This document shows positions 25,364-33,561 of a stretch of 64,000 nt of DNA, piece by piece. Location of the stretch: the NCBI GenBank assembly GCA_964598255.1, contig CAZRBA010000096.1, positions 11,276 to 75,275 of the forward strand. Direction: 5' to 3'. Every line of letters begins with the position of its first letter. Within the stretch, counting starts at the first letter, position 1. The translations under genes were made by a program, and so were the position numbers. This DNA is from Caldithrix sp964598255 (GTDB lineage Bacteria; Calditrichota; Calditrichia; Calditrichales; Calditrichaceae). The notes under the pieces were generated by a model. That model did not search any database. It was not told where the DNA came from and saw nothing but the letters and a program-made list of their open reading frames with translations.

Positions 25364-26107
25364 ATGAAATTAACTGTATTGGGTTCTGGAACATTGAAAT
25401 CGCCGGCGGATCGCAATCCGCCGGGGTACCTTTTGCAGGCGGGAGATTCTTTGATATTGCTCGATGTCGGTCCGGGTATTATTCATCAATTGCGGACATT
25501 ATCTTCGGATATTCTGGCCGTAAATTTAATTTTGATTACTCATTTTCATCCGGATCATTGCTCTGATTTGATAGCGTTGCTTTTGGCGCGTTTTTTGGCA
25601 AGGCATGATAGCAATCATGCCTTGCACTTAGTTGGTCCGCTCGGGTTTAGGGAGTGGTTCCATGGTCAGGCACAATGGCAAGGCAAGTGGTTACACGGAG
25701 CGATGCCCCAAGTAACGGAATGGCAGGGTCGGGAATTGTACGTTGATGGTTGGCGCGTTTTGGCAGAGCGCACTTTGCATACAGAGAACAGTCTCGCTTA
25801 TCGTATTGAACGCGAAGGTAAACGTGTGTTTTTTAGCGGAGATACTGATTATCAGCAATCGCTCATTCCGTTGGCCATGGAAAGTGATTTGGCATTGGTG
25901 GAGTGTTCCTTACCGGAACATTTGAAGCAAGTAGGGCATTTGACTCCCAAAGAAACCGGCATTTTTGCCCGGCAGGCAAAGGTAAAACATTTGCTGGTCA
26001 CTCATATTTATCCCGAAAATGATACGCCGGATTTAAAGAAACGAGTTGCGGATTTCTTTGATGGTAGAATTACCATAGCAGAAGATTTGATGGAAATAGA
26101 GCTTTGA
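25364..26107 (+). CDS. MBL-fold metallo-hydrolase (RNase Z-like group)
   Basis: This is a 247-residue metallo-beta-lactamase fold protein. The first strand carries LTVLGSGT. The zinc motif HFHPDHC is at about residues 60-66, the bridging Asp is in FFSGDTDY, and a late His is in LLVTHIYPEN. The overall pattern, with ADRNPPGYLL and no added domain, resembles RNase Z and related phosphodiesterases, but the RNase Z exosite arm is not seen. The substrate is therefore undefined. Its stop codon (26105-26107) coincides with the edge of the degenerate restriction-modification locus that follows. Confidence 0.8.
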   Translation: MKLTVLGSGTLKSPADRNPPGYLLQAGDSLILLDVGPGIIHQLRTLSSDILAVNLILITHFHPDHCSDLIALLLARFLARHDSNHALHLVGPLGFREWFHGQAQWQGKWLHGAMPQVTEWQGRELYVDGWRVLAERTLHTENSLAYRIEREGKRVFFSGDTDYQQSLIPLAMESDLALVECSLPEHLKQVGHLTPKETGIFARQAKVKHLLVTHIYPENDTPDLKKRVADFFDGRITIAEDLMEIEL

Positions 26108-26502
26108 ATGTTTTCTGCTCGATTTTTGATCGTGACTTTGAAAATTTCAAACGTCTTTATGCAGATGGGGCGATATCGATCGGAGCGATAATCACACGCG
26201 GTGCATCTTTACAAGAAGGAATTCAAAAATTAATCACCGAATTTGCACGGCGTAATCGACTAAACAATTTTACGGCTTTAACGGAATATTATCAGCCGAC
26301 ATCAAGACAAATGAGATTAATTGAAAGAGTAGCAGAATCAAAAGGGTCTTTCGAAGAGGGTTGGTCTCATGTTTTTGTTTCCGATAAATTTGGAAAAGCA
26401 ACAACACATTGGGCAAAATTGGAAGATCGGATTAAAAGAGGAGTCGGGAATCCTTGTCCGTTATTATTGATTGGTATTCCAATAAATGTCATAACAATTT
26501 AA
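26104..26502 (+). pseudogene. 5'-truncated BglII/BstYI-type restriction endonuclease remnant
   Basis: The 132-codon frame matches only the second half of a BglII/BstYI-type endonuclease as I remember the family: DRDFENFKRLYADGAISIGA, then IITRGASLQEGI, and a closing GVGNPCPLLLIGIPI. The part that should come before it, with the acidic catalytic residues, is missing; upstream DNA is the intact MBL gene, and the frame is closed by a TAG at 26065. The only start available is a TTG overlapping the MBL stop, without a ribosome site. I judge it inactive. It stands directly before the cognate-type methyltransferase. Family match is from memory of conserved segments and could be wrong in detail. Confidence 0.6.
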
Positions 26503-26525
26503 AGGCTTTTTAATAAGGAGCATAA

Positions 26526-27172
26526 ATGCATCCAGCAGACGATCTTTTAAAAGCGGTGAGAAACAGAAAATTTGCAACTGTCCTTGCCGATCCTCCATGG
26601 CAATTTAAAAATCGTACGGGCAAAGTTGCCCCAGAGCATAAAAGATTAAGCCGTTATCCCACCCTTAGTCTTGACGAAATAAAAGCATTACCGGTAAAAA
26701 AATTGTGGAGCAAACAGCACATTTGTATTTATGGGTACCCAACGCTCTTTTGGCGGAAGGATTACAAGTAATGGAGCAATGGGGATTCACATATAAAACA
26801 AATATTATCTGGTTTAAGGTAAGAAAAGACGAAGGGCCTAATCGTCGCGGAGTGGGGTTTTATTTCAGAAATGTTACAGAAATGATTCTATTCGGAGTAA
26901 AAGGGGAAAACGTTCGGACCTTAAAACCCGGCAGAACACAGGAAAATATAATCATATCACGAAAACGGGAGCACAGCAGAAAACCCGATGAACAATATCA
27001 AATCATAGAATCTTGTAGCTGGGGACCATACATCGAACTATTTGCGAGAGGGCCACGGAATGGTTGGTTCGTGTGGGGGAATCAGGCACAAGAATATCAA
27101 CCGAATTGGAATACATATCCAAATCATTCAAAATCCAAAATTTTGTCATTACAACGCGAGCTTGAATTCTGA
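26526..27172 (+). pseudogene. MT-A70 family adenine-N6 DNA methyltransferase, frame-shifted at an A7 run
   Basis: Two overlapping frames give one protein. The first (from ATG 26526, ribosome site AAGGAG) reads to KALPVKKLW and has the catalytic DPPW at residues 22-25. The second continues as AHLYLWVPNALLAEGLQVME through the conserved NIIWFKVRK, FRNVTEMILFGVKG and WGPYIELFARGPRNGW to 27172. The switch is at seven A (26696-26702); an eighth A, or -1 slippage on A AAA AAA, would restore 215 residues. The family methylates adenine, and MT-A70 enzymes accompany BglII/BstYI-type endonucleases. It may be a true pseudogene, a slippage-expressed gene, or a sequencing error. Confidence 0.75.
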
Positions 27173-27187
27173 GATAAATTTTTTTCG

Positions 27188-27270
27188 TTACGAATTAGGA
27201 TTCGTAATAATACAGATGATCTGATTATCTGCGTTAGGTCGTTTTAGGTTTATCCTAAGGTAAACTAACG
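27188..27270. repeat. Cluster of three palindromes after the restriction-modification remnant
   Basis: TTACGAAT-TAGG-ATTCGTAA (27188-27207) is a perfect 8-bp stem. CAGATGATCTG (27213-27223) is a palindrome around one base. CGTTAG...TTTTAGG and CCTAA...CTAACG (27232-27270) form an interrupted stem. They lie side by side in the gap between the methyltransferase and comEC. They could mark the border of an inserted segment. None has a terminator T tract. Confidence 0.5.
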
Positions 27271-27369
27271 ATAAATTTTCCAATTTGTCCTTTCACAAAA
27301 TAGGTAATAATGCTATTAACAGAGTATTTTTTGTTTTGCCAAAAATAAGTTAAAGTTACGGAAATTTTC

Positions 27370-29754
27370 ATGCTTTCCTTTCTGCGGCGCAATCCGGCCC
27401 TGTGGACAGGACTGGCTTTCGCATTTGGTATTGCTTTAAGTTTTGAATTTATTGCTCAAATCAACATCCGAATATGGGCAGTCGTTTTGGCTGTTTTGTT
27501 TTTTTTGTTGATTATTTTTGCTAAAAAATTCGTCGGTATTTTTCTGCTTTTAACCCTATTCCTTTTCTTTGCGTTAGGCGTAATTTATGGCTATCAACAT
27601 TTTGCCTTTCTGCCTAAAAATCACCTTTTAAATTTTGATCCGAACAAAATCAAAGTGGTACGTGGTTGGATTTCCGATGCTTTATTGCGTAAAAACGGTA
27701 GGCATCGCTATCTGCTGCAATGCCGACAGGCATTTATCGATTCCTCTTGGCAACCGGTAAGCGGCAAGGTTTTGCTTTTTGTGCAAAAAGGGTCTTCTGA
27801 AATGCATTACGGACAGCGGGTGCAAATAAACGGAAAATTGGAGCGCCCGCCCTTACCTGCAAATCCGGGCCAATTCAACTACCGTCGTTATCTGAATTTA
27901 CGCGGAATTTTTTTTCAAATTTACGCCTCCAAAGATTCTTTGCGTGTTTTACCGGGCATACGGGGGAGCCCGATCGAACGATCGATTTTGGAACCGCTTC
28001 GGTGGCATATTCGAAATAGTTTCGATGGCTATTTGCCTTCTTTTGCGGCAGCAATTGTAAAGGCACTTATTTTAGGCGATCGGCAAGATCTGAATCGAAA
28101 AATCGTAAACCAATTTCAACAAACAGGTGTGGTACATGTATTGGCCATTTCTGGATTGCATGTGGGTTTTGTGCTGCTTATTTTTCTGTTGTTTTTTGGA
28201 TTTTTTCCACTTTCTTATAAAATACGTTACTTGCTTACGTTTATTGCTTTGGGATTTTTTGTTGCGCTTGTAAATTTTAAGGCACCGGTGGTTCGCGCTT
28301 CGCTAATGGCCGTGTTTTATTTCGGCGTTTCCCTGAGTCAGCGTAAAGCCTCTCCGTTGAATATTTTGGCCGCTGCCGGTTTTTTGATTTTATTGTTTGC
28401 TCCTTCTCAGGTATTACAACCCGGTTTTCAGTTTTCGTTTGCTGCGGTAGGGGGCATTGTATACGGCTACCCCCATTTGAAACGCATTTTTCCGATTCAT
28501 GGGGATAAACATTTTTTGTCGCAAGTGATTAATCGATGGGTTTGGCAACCGGTATTCGTTTCGTTGAGTGCCATTCTGGCGACCATGCCTTTAACCTGGT
28601 ACTATTTTGGCACACTTCAAATCGGTGGGGTATTGATTAATTTATTAGTTATTCCTCTTATTGGCCTACTGGTGGTTTTAAGTTTGCTTTTTGTGATGTT
28701 TTCCTTCGTCGCTTTTCCGCTACTCGGCGGGTTAGCCCAATTAATAACGTGGATCGTCCAAGGCATTCTAACATTAGTCGGTTTCTTTTCACGGTTTCAC
28801 TGGGTACAATTAACCATAGCTCACCCATCGTTGTGGATTATTTTTTCGAGCGTTTTATTGCTTGTTTTCCTTTTTCGAATATACAAACAGCGCAACTGGA
28901 TGTATGTCGGCTTTTTGTTTGTTGTTGTGTTGGTAATTTGGCAGCATACACGTTTAAGCCATTTACGGATTATTTTTATGGACGTGGGGCAAGGCGATGC
29001 TTGCTTGGTACAACTGCCATGCGCAAACGTCCTGATTGATGCCGGCGATCGCAGCCGTTGGCGTGATTACGGAATACGAAGCGTATTGCCTGTGTGTCGT
29101 TATTATGGTGTAAAGCATTTGCGCTATGCTATTGCCACACATTCCCATTCCGATCATTATGGCGGGTTTATTTCCGTATTACAAAATCTTGACGTGGATA
29201 CGCTGGTTCTTAGTCCTTATCCGGATTCTTCGAGTGCATATTTAGGCTTAAAACGATTGGCAAAACGTTTGCACATTCCCATCCGTTTTGTGCAACGCGG
29301 AAAAACATTAAATGTGGGCGAAGAGGCCAGAGCCTATGTTCTTTCTCCGATAAGTCAATTTGAAAAATTACGTGTACACAATGGTAAAGAAATTAACAAT
29401 AGCTCTCTGGTGATTCGTTTGCAATACGGGCAAAGTAGCTTTTTGCTTACCGGAGACGCACAAAGGGAAGCAGAAGCTGTGATGATTCGATACGGAAATT
29501 TTTTGCAAAGTAATTTAATTAAAGTTGGGCACCATGGAAGCTCAACTTCAAGTACGGATGAATTTTTACGTTTTGTCCAGCCTAAATTTGCGATTGTTTC
29601 CGTCGGGAAAAGAAATAAATTTCATCATCCGTCCATTCAAACAATCAACAGATTTAAAGCCAGCGGAATTTCGGTTTTACGTACGGATAAATTAGGTGCT
29701 ATTGTATTTGAAAGCGATGGCTCCAAAATACGCTTAATAAATTGGCGAAAATAA
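27370..29754 (+). CDS. comEC: ComEC/Rec2 family DNA uptake channel
   Basis: This is a 794-residue inner-membrane protein. Two or three N-terminal helices are followed by a beta-rich extracytoplasmic domain (about 100-210, with VVRGWISDALLRK and NPGQFNYRRYLNLRGIFFQ). The competence core with VVHVLAISGLHVGFVLL and many helices comes next. A C-terminal MBL domain begins IIFMDVGQGDACLVQLP, with THSHSDHYGGF and GHHGSSTSST metal motifs. ComEC carries single-stranded DNA across the inner membrane in transformation; the MBL domain may degrade the other strand. No other competence genes are visible here. Confidence 0.95.
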   Translation: MLSFLRRNPALWTGLAFAFGIALSFEFIAQINIRIWAVVLAVLFFLLIIFAKKFVGIFLLLTLFLFFALGVIYGYQHFAFLPKNHLLNFDPNKIKVVRGWISDALLRKNGRHRYLLQCRQAFIDSSWQPVSGKVLLFVQKGSSEMHYGQRVQINGKLERPPLPANPGQFNYRRYLNLRGIFFQIYASKDSLRVLPGIRGSPIERSILEPLRWHIRNSFDGYLPSFAAAIVKALILGDRQDLNRKIVNQFQQTGVVHVLAISGLHVGFVLLIFLLFFGFFPLSYKIRYLLTFIALGFFVALVNFKAPVVRASLMAVFYFGVSLSQRKASPLNILAAAGFLILLFAPSQVLQPGFQFSFAAVGGIVYGYPHLKRIFPIHGDKHFLSQVINRWVWQPVFVSLSAILATMPLTWYYFGTLQIGGVLINLLVIPLIGLLVVLSLLFVMFSFVAFPLLGGLAQLITWIVQGILTLVGFFSRFHWVQLTIAHPSLWIIFSSVLLLVFLFRIYKQRNWMYVGFLFVVVLVIWQHTRLSHLRIIFMDVGQGDACLVQLPCANVLIDAGDRSRWRDYGIRSVLPVCRYYGVKHLRYAIATHSHSDHYGGFISVLQNLDVDTLVLSPYPDSSSAYLGLKRLAKRLHIPIRFVQRGKTLNVGEEARAYVLSPISQFEKLRVHNGKEINNSSLVIRLQYGQSSFLLTGDAQREAEAVMIRYGNFLQSNLIKVGHHGSSTSSTDEFLRFVQPKFAIVSVGKRNKFHHPSIQTINRFKASGISVLRTDKLGAIVFESDGSKIRLINWRK

Positions 29755-29888
29755 AAGGCAAAAAACGACAAGATATTAAGAGACGATCCATTTAACACGG
29801 CCTTCCGCTTTGTTTAAGATTTCATTATTTGAATTAAACCTTCAATGCATTTAAATTCACTTTAAAGAAAAAATAACAAAGGTTCGTA

Positions 29889-30554
29889 GTGGGTGAAGAA
29901 CATATCGAACAATCGTTGGTAACATTTGACGTCCGATTTCGCCAGTCGGGTATTGATATTTTGGCGGGTGTTGACGAAGCAGGGCGCGGTCCTTTAGCCG
30001 GGCCGGTGGTTGCCGCTGCTGTTATTTTGCCGAAGGGGATTGAAATCCCGCATTTGAACGACTCAAAAAAAATTACGGCCGGTGTGCGCGAAAAATTATT
30101 CGATGAAATTCGGGAAAAGGCGATTACGTTCGGCATCGGAAGTGCCTCGGTAGAAGAAATCGGAAAATTGAATATTTTGCAGGCTACTTTTTTGGCTATG
30201 CGTCGTGCTGTAGAACAATTGTTGCCGCAACCGGATTACCTTTTGGTGGACGGACGTGATTTTCCTTTGTTTGTACGTACGGATACGGGTGTGCCTATTG
30301 CGGGTCGGGCAATTGTCAAGGGAGACGGACGTTCTCAGGTGATTGCCGCGGCGTCCGTTTTGGCTAAGGTTCGTCGTGATCGTTTGATGAGTGAATATGC
30401 ACGTATGTATCCCCAATACGGATTTGAGCGTCATAAGGGATACGGTACAAAGGAGCACCGGCAAAAAATATTGCGTTTTGGCGCGTGTCCCATTCACCGG
30501 AAAAAATTTATTCGGAAACTAATGCAAAGCGAAGCGAATTTGTTCGGGCGATAG
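29889..30554 (+). CDS. rnhB: Ribonuclease HII
   Basis: This is a 221-residue enzyme that removes ribonucleotides and RNA-DNA hybrids from DNA. The active-site motif VDEAGRGPLAGPVVAAAVIL is at about residues 28-47. DSKKI follows, then DYLLVDG with the third acidic residue, and KGDGRSQVIAAASVLAKVRRDRLM. The GTG at 29889 has AAAGG six bases upstream. The family often lies beside signal-peptidase or ribosomal genes; here it is followed by aroK. Confidence 0.96.
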   Translation: MGEEHIEQSLVTFDVRFRQSGIDILAGVDEAGRGPLAGPVVAAAVILPKGIEIPHLNDSKKITAGVREKLFDEIREKAITFGIGSASVEEIGKLNILQATFLAMRRAVEQLLPQPDYLLVDGRDFPLFVRTDTGVPIAGRAIVKGDGRSQVIAAASVLAKVRRDRLMSEYARMYPQYGFERHKGYGTKEHRQKILRFGACPIHRKKFIRKLMQSEANLFGR

Positions 30555-30559
30555 TAATT

Positions 30560-31120
30560 ATGAATAAAAAGCACATAATTTTAACCGGTTTTATGGGAGC
30601 GGGAAAATCGCGAGTGGGACGCTACTTGGCACAGCGTCTCAACTTTCCATTTGTGGATACCGATAAAGAAATCGAAGAAAAAACCGGCAAAAAGATCAAA
30701 ACCATATTTGAAACGGAAGGTGAAGCTGCGTTTCGAATGTTGGAAAAAGAAACGATTGAAATCGTTTGCAACGATCCTTTGCCGCATGTTATTTCGCTGG
30801 GAGGAGGGGCGCTGGGCAACAACCGTACGTTTCGGCTTGTACACCGGAACGGCATTGTAATTTACCTGAAAAGCGCACCGCAGAGTATTTTGCAACGAGT
30901 GCGGTATACGGACAAACGGCCTTTGCTGGATGTAGGGCAACAAGAAGACAGAGAGACTGCCTTGCTGCAACGTATTCGCGAATTACTGGCCAAACGCGAA
31001 CCTGTGTACAATAAGGCCGATATTGTTGTTGATCGAGACAACATGGAAGCCGAAGATGTGGCCCGTGAAATTTTAAAACGATTAAACCAATTTTGGAAAC
31101 AAAATTATGCAACAGATTAA
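30560..31120 (+). CDS. aroK: Shikimate kinase
   Basis: This is a 186-residue kinase phosphorylating shikimate at O3, the fifth step of the shikimate pathway. The P-loop is GFMGAGKSRVGR near the N-terminus. The shikimate-binding DTDKEIEEKTG, FRMLEKE and SLGGGAL segments follow, and the lid shows RVRYTDKRPLL. I start it at the ATG 30560; a longer frame from 30485 would overlap rnhB. It overlaps aroB by 14 bases, so the two steps are made together. Confidence 0.95.
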   Translation: MNKKHIILTGFMGAGKSRVGRYLAQRLNFPFVDTDKEIEEKTGKKIKTIFETEGEAAFRMLEKETIEIVCNDPLPHVISLGGGALGNNRTFRLVHRNGIVIYLKSAPQSILQRVRYTDKRPLLDVGQQEDRETALLQRIRELLAKREPVYNKADIVVDRDNMEAEDVAREILKRLNQFWKQNYATD

Positions 31121-32189
31121 TGTGGATTTAGCCTTTAACCCCTATCCTGTTTTTGTGGGAAGCTCCATTCTGGACCGGTTTAACGAGGTTCTTCGCAGCT
31201 ATTACCATGGCGATCAGATTGCCGTGATAACCAACGAAAAAATTTATTCCCTGCACGGGCAAAAACTGATGAATCAGTTGCCCGATGATATCCGGATCGA
31301 AACAATATTTGTACCCGACGGCGAACGTGCAAAATCGTTCGAACATTTGCAGCAAATTTACACCCGACTTCTGGAAAATCGTTTTGAACGCGGGTCTCTT
31401 ATTGTTGCCTTTGGCGGCGGCGTTGTTGGCGATTTGGCCGGCTTTGTCGCGGCAACCTATTTACGCGGTGTGGATTTGGTACACGTCCCCACCACTCTTT
31501 TGGCCCAAGTAGATAGCAGCATCGGCGGCAAAACCGGCATCAATCATCCTCTAGGTAAAAACCTAATCGGAGCATTCAAACAGCCGTTGTTTGTGTTAAG
31601 CGATACACAATTTCTACAAACATTGCCCGATGCGGAAATACGTTGCGGAATGGGCGAAGTAATAAAGTACGGATTCGTTTTAAACAAAAGTCTGTTTGCC
31701 TATTTGGAGAAAAATTTGCAGAAAGCGCTGCAAAAAAACGATTCCGTTTTACGTTATTTGGTTGAAGTATCGGCAAAAGAAAAGGCCCGAGTGGTGGCAA
31801 AAGATGAAAAAGAAAGCGGGTTACGCATGGTACTCAATTTTGGCCATACCTTTGGCCACGCTTTAGAAGCCGAATACCATTTTAACATACTCAAGCATGG
31901 CGAAGCGGTAATTCTGGGCATGAAATGTGCCCTTCATTATGCCCGTTTAATCGATTTGATAAATGAGAATACTTACCAACGCGGGCTGAATTTATTGAAC
32001 CGCGTACCCGTACCGTTTGATGGTTCTGCCTTAAATATCGAAACGCTTGTCAACCGCATGACATTAGACAAAAAAGTAAGGCAGGGTAAGGTACGCCTGG
32101 TTTTAATCAAAGATATCGGTCAATACATATTTCACAGGGCAGATAACACCCTACTCCTAAAACAGGCCTTCGAAATTTTAAGGAGATGA
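31107..32189 (+). CDS. aroB: 3-dehydroquinate synthase
   Basis: This is a 360-residue NAD- and metal-dependent enzyme converting DAHP to 3-dehydroquinate. Key segments are VAFGGGVVGDLAGFVAATYLRG (read as adjacent pieces), VPTTLLAQVDSSIGGKTGIN, CGMGEVIKYGFV, and the metal ligands in LNFGHTFGHALE plus an earlier Glu in GEVIKYG. Its ATG lies in the end of aroK. With aroK here and aroQ at 33121, three shikimate-pathway genes cluster. Confidence 0.96.
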   Translation: MQQINVDLAFNPYPVFVGSSILDRFNEVLRSYYHGDQIAVITNEKIYSLHGQKLMNQLPDDIRIETIFVPDGERAKSFEHLQQIYTRLLENRFERGSLIVAFGGGVVGDLAGFVAATYLRGVDLVHVPTTLLAQVDSSIGGKTGINHPLGKNLIGAFKQPLFVLSDTQFLQTLPDAEIRCGMGEVIKYGFVLNKSLFAYLEKNLQKALQKNDSVLRYLVEVSAKEKARVVAKDEKESGLRMVLNFGHTFGHALEAEYHFNILKHGEAVILGMKCALHYARLIDLINENTYQRGLNLLNRVPVPFDGSALNIETLVNRMTLDKKVRQGKVRLVLIKDIGQYIFHRADNTLLLKQAFEILRR

Positions 32190-32288
32190 TTTAACCGTTA
32201 AAGGAAAAAGGATAAAAAACGTTGTCGCTTTCATGCAAACAACGGCAAAAATTTTTAAGTTAACGGAAGTGTCGTACCCAAAAAACGA

Positions 32289-33062
32289 GTGAAAAACGTG
32301 CGCGTATTTTTTTTAGGAACCGGAACCTCCGGCGGAGTGCCCGTAATCAATTGCAATTGTCCGGTCTGCCACTCTGCAAATCCCAAAAACAAACGATTAC
32401 GATCTTCGGTAATGATCGAAAGCAACGGAAAATATTTGCTAATCGACACCACGCCGGACATGCGCCAGCAGTTTTTGCGGCATCCTTTTCCGCGGATCGA
32501 CGCCGTGCTGTACACCCACGCCCATGCCGATCATGTTTTCGGGCTGGATGAAATCCGCCGCTTTAATTATCTGATGAAAAAACGCATTCCGGCATACGGA
32601 AATGCCCCGACCATAGAACGATTGACCAAGGTTTTTGACTATGCCTTCAAAGCGCCCGAAATCGAATTCCAAAAAGGCATTCCCAATCTTTCGGCCCATG
32701 TAATCGAAGAACCCGTCGAAATAGAAGGTATTCGTATCATTCCCATTCCGTTAATACACGGCGAGCAAACCGTTTTGGGCTACCGGATCGGAAATTTTGC
32801 CTATTGTACGGATGTCAATCGGATTCCGGAAAAAAGCTACGCCTTGCTTGAAAATTTGCAAGTGCTTGTTCTGGACGCCCTGCGTGAAAAGCGTCATCCG
32901 TCGCATTTTAGTTTGGGCGAAGCCATTACCGAAGCCAGAAAAATAGGGGCAAATAAAACCTATTTTACGCATATCAGCCATATTCTCGATCACGAGCGTC
33001 ACGGACAAATGCTCCCCAAACAAATGGAATTTGCCTATGACGGGCTGGAAATAACCGTTTAA
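32289..33062 (+). CDS. PhnP-like MBL-fold metallo-hydrolase
   Basis: This is a 257-residue MBL protein. The start, GTG 32289, gives VRVFFLGTGTSGGVPVINC. The NCNCPVCHSA cysteine cluster matches the structural zinc knuckle of PhnP-type phosphodiesterases. The catalytic motif is THAHADHVFG. Later ligands lie in IHGEQTVLGYR and CTDVNRIPE, and THISHILDHER is near the C-terminus. The family hydrolyses cyclic phosphodiesters, for example ribose 1,2-cyclic phosphate. It sits between aroB and aroQ in one direction; no chemical link to shikimate synthesis is known, so it may be an independent gene in the same transcript. Confidence 0.85.
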   Translation: MKNVRVFFLGTGTSGGVPVINCNCPVCHSANPKNKRLRSSVMIESNGKYLLIDTTPDMRQQFLRHPFPRIDAVLYTHAHADHVFGLDEIRRFNYLMKKRIPAYGNAPTIERLTKVFDYAFKAPEIEFQKGIPNLSAHVIEEPVEIEGIRIIPIPLIHGEQTVLGYRIGNFAYCTDVNRIPEKSYALLENLQVLVLDALREKRHPSHFSLGEAITEARKIGANKTYFTHISHILDHERHGQMLPKQMEFAYDGLEITV

Positions 33063-33120
33063 AATCGGGTAGAAAACAATGCACTAAAAAATTGCCCATT
33101 CACCAAACAAGGAACTTTTT

Positions 33121-33561
33121 ATGAAAATACTCATCATTAACGGACCCAATTTAAATTTGCTGGGTAAACGCAAGCCCGATGTTTACGGACACCGATCCCT
33201 AAACGAGCTGAATACCTTTGTCAAAGAATATTTTAAAAAGGTAACCTTGGAATTTTACCAAAGCAATCACGAAGGTGATATTATCGATCGCATACATCAG
33301 GCCATGGCCCGCTTTGACGGCATTGTTATTAATCCGGGCGCATTAACCCATTACTCCTACGCACTGCGCGATGCCATCGAAGCTTGTACGATTCCCGTAG
33401 TCGAAGTTCATTTAAGCAATATCGCGGCCAGGGAATCGTTCCGGCGGGTTTCGGTGATTTCCGAAGTGTGTCAGGGGACAATCAGCGGATTCGGTGCGTA
33501 CGGCTACGTAATTGCCGTGCAGGCTTTGGCTCACAAACTCAAACGCAAACAACATGATTAA
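33121..33561 (+). CDS. aroQ: 3-dehydroquinate dehydratase, type II
   Basis: This is a 146-residue enzyme making 3-dehydroshikimate. Type II signature segments are INGPNLNLLGKRKPDVYG (with the reactive Tyr), SNHEGDIIDRIHQA, INPGALTHYSYALRDAI and EVHLSNIAARESFRR. AAGGAAC precedes the ATG. It overlaps the following flippase gene by eight bases. Confidence 0.97.
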   Translation: MKILIINGPNLNLLGKRKPDVYGHRSLNELNTFVKEYFKKVTLEFYQSNHEGDIIDRIHQAMARFDGIVINPGALTHYSYALRDAIEACTIPVVEVHLSNIAARESFRRVSVISEVCQGTISGFGAYGYVIAVQALAHKLKRKQHD

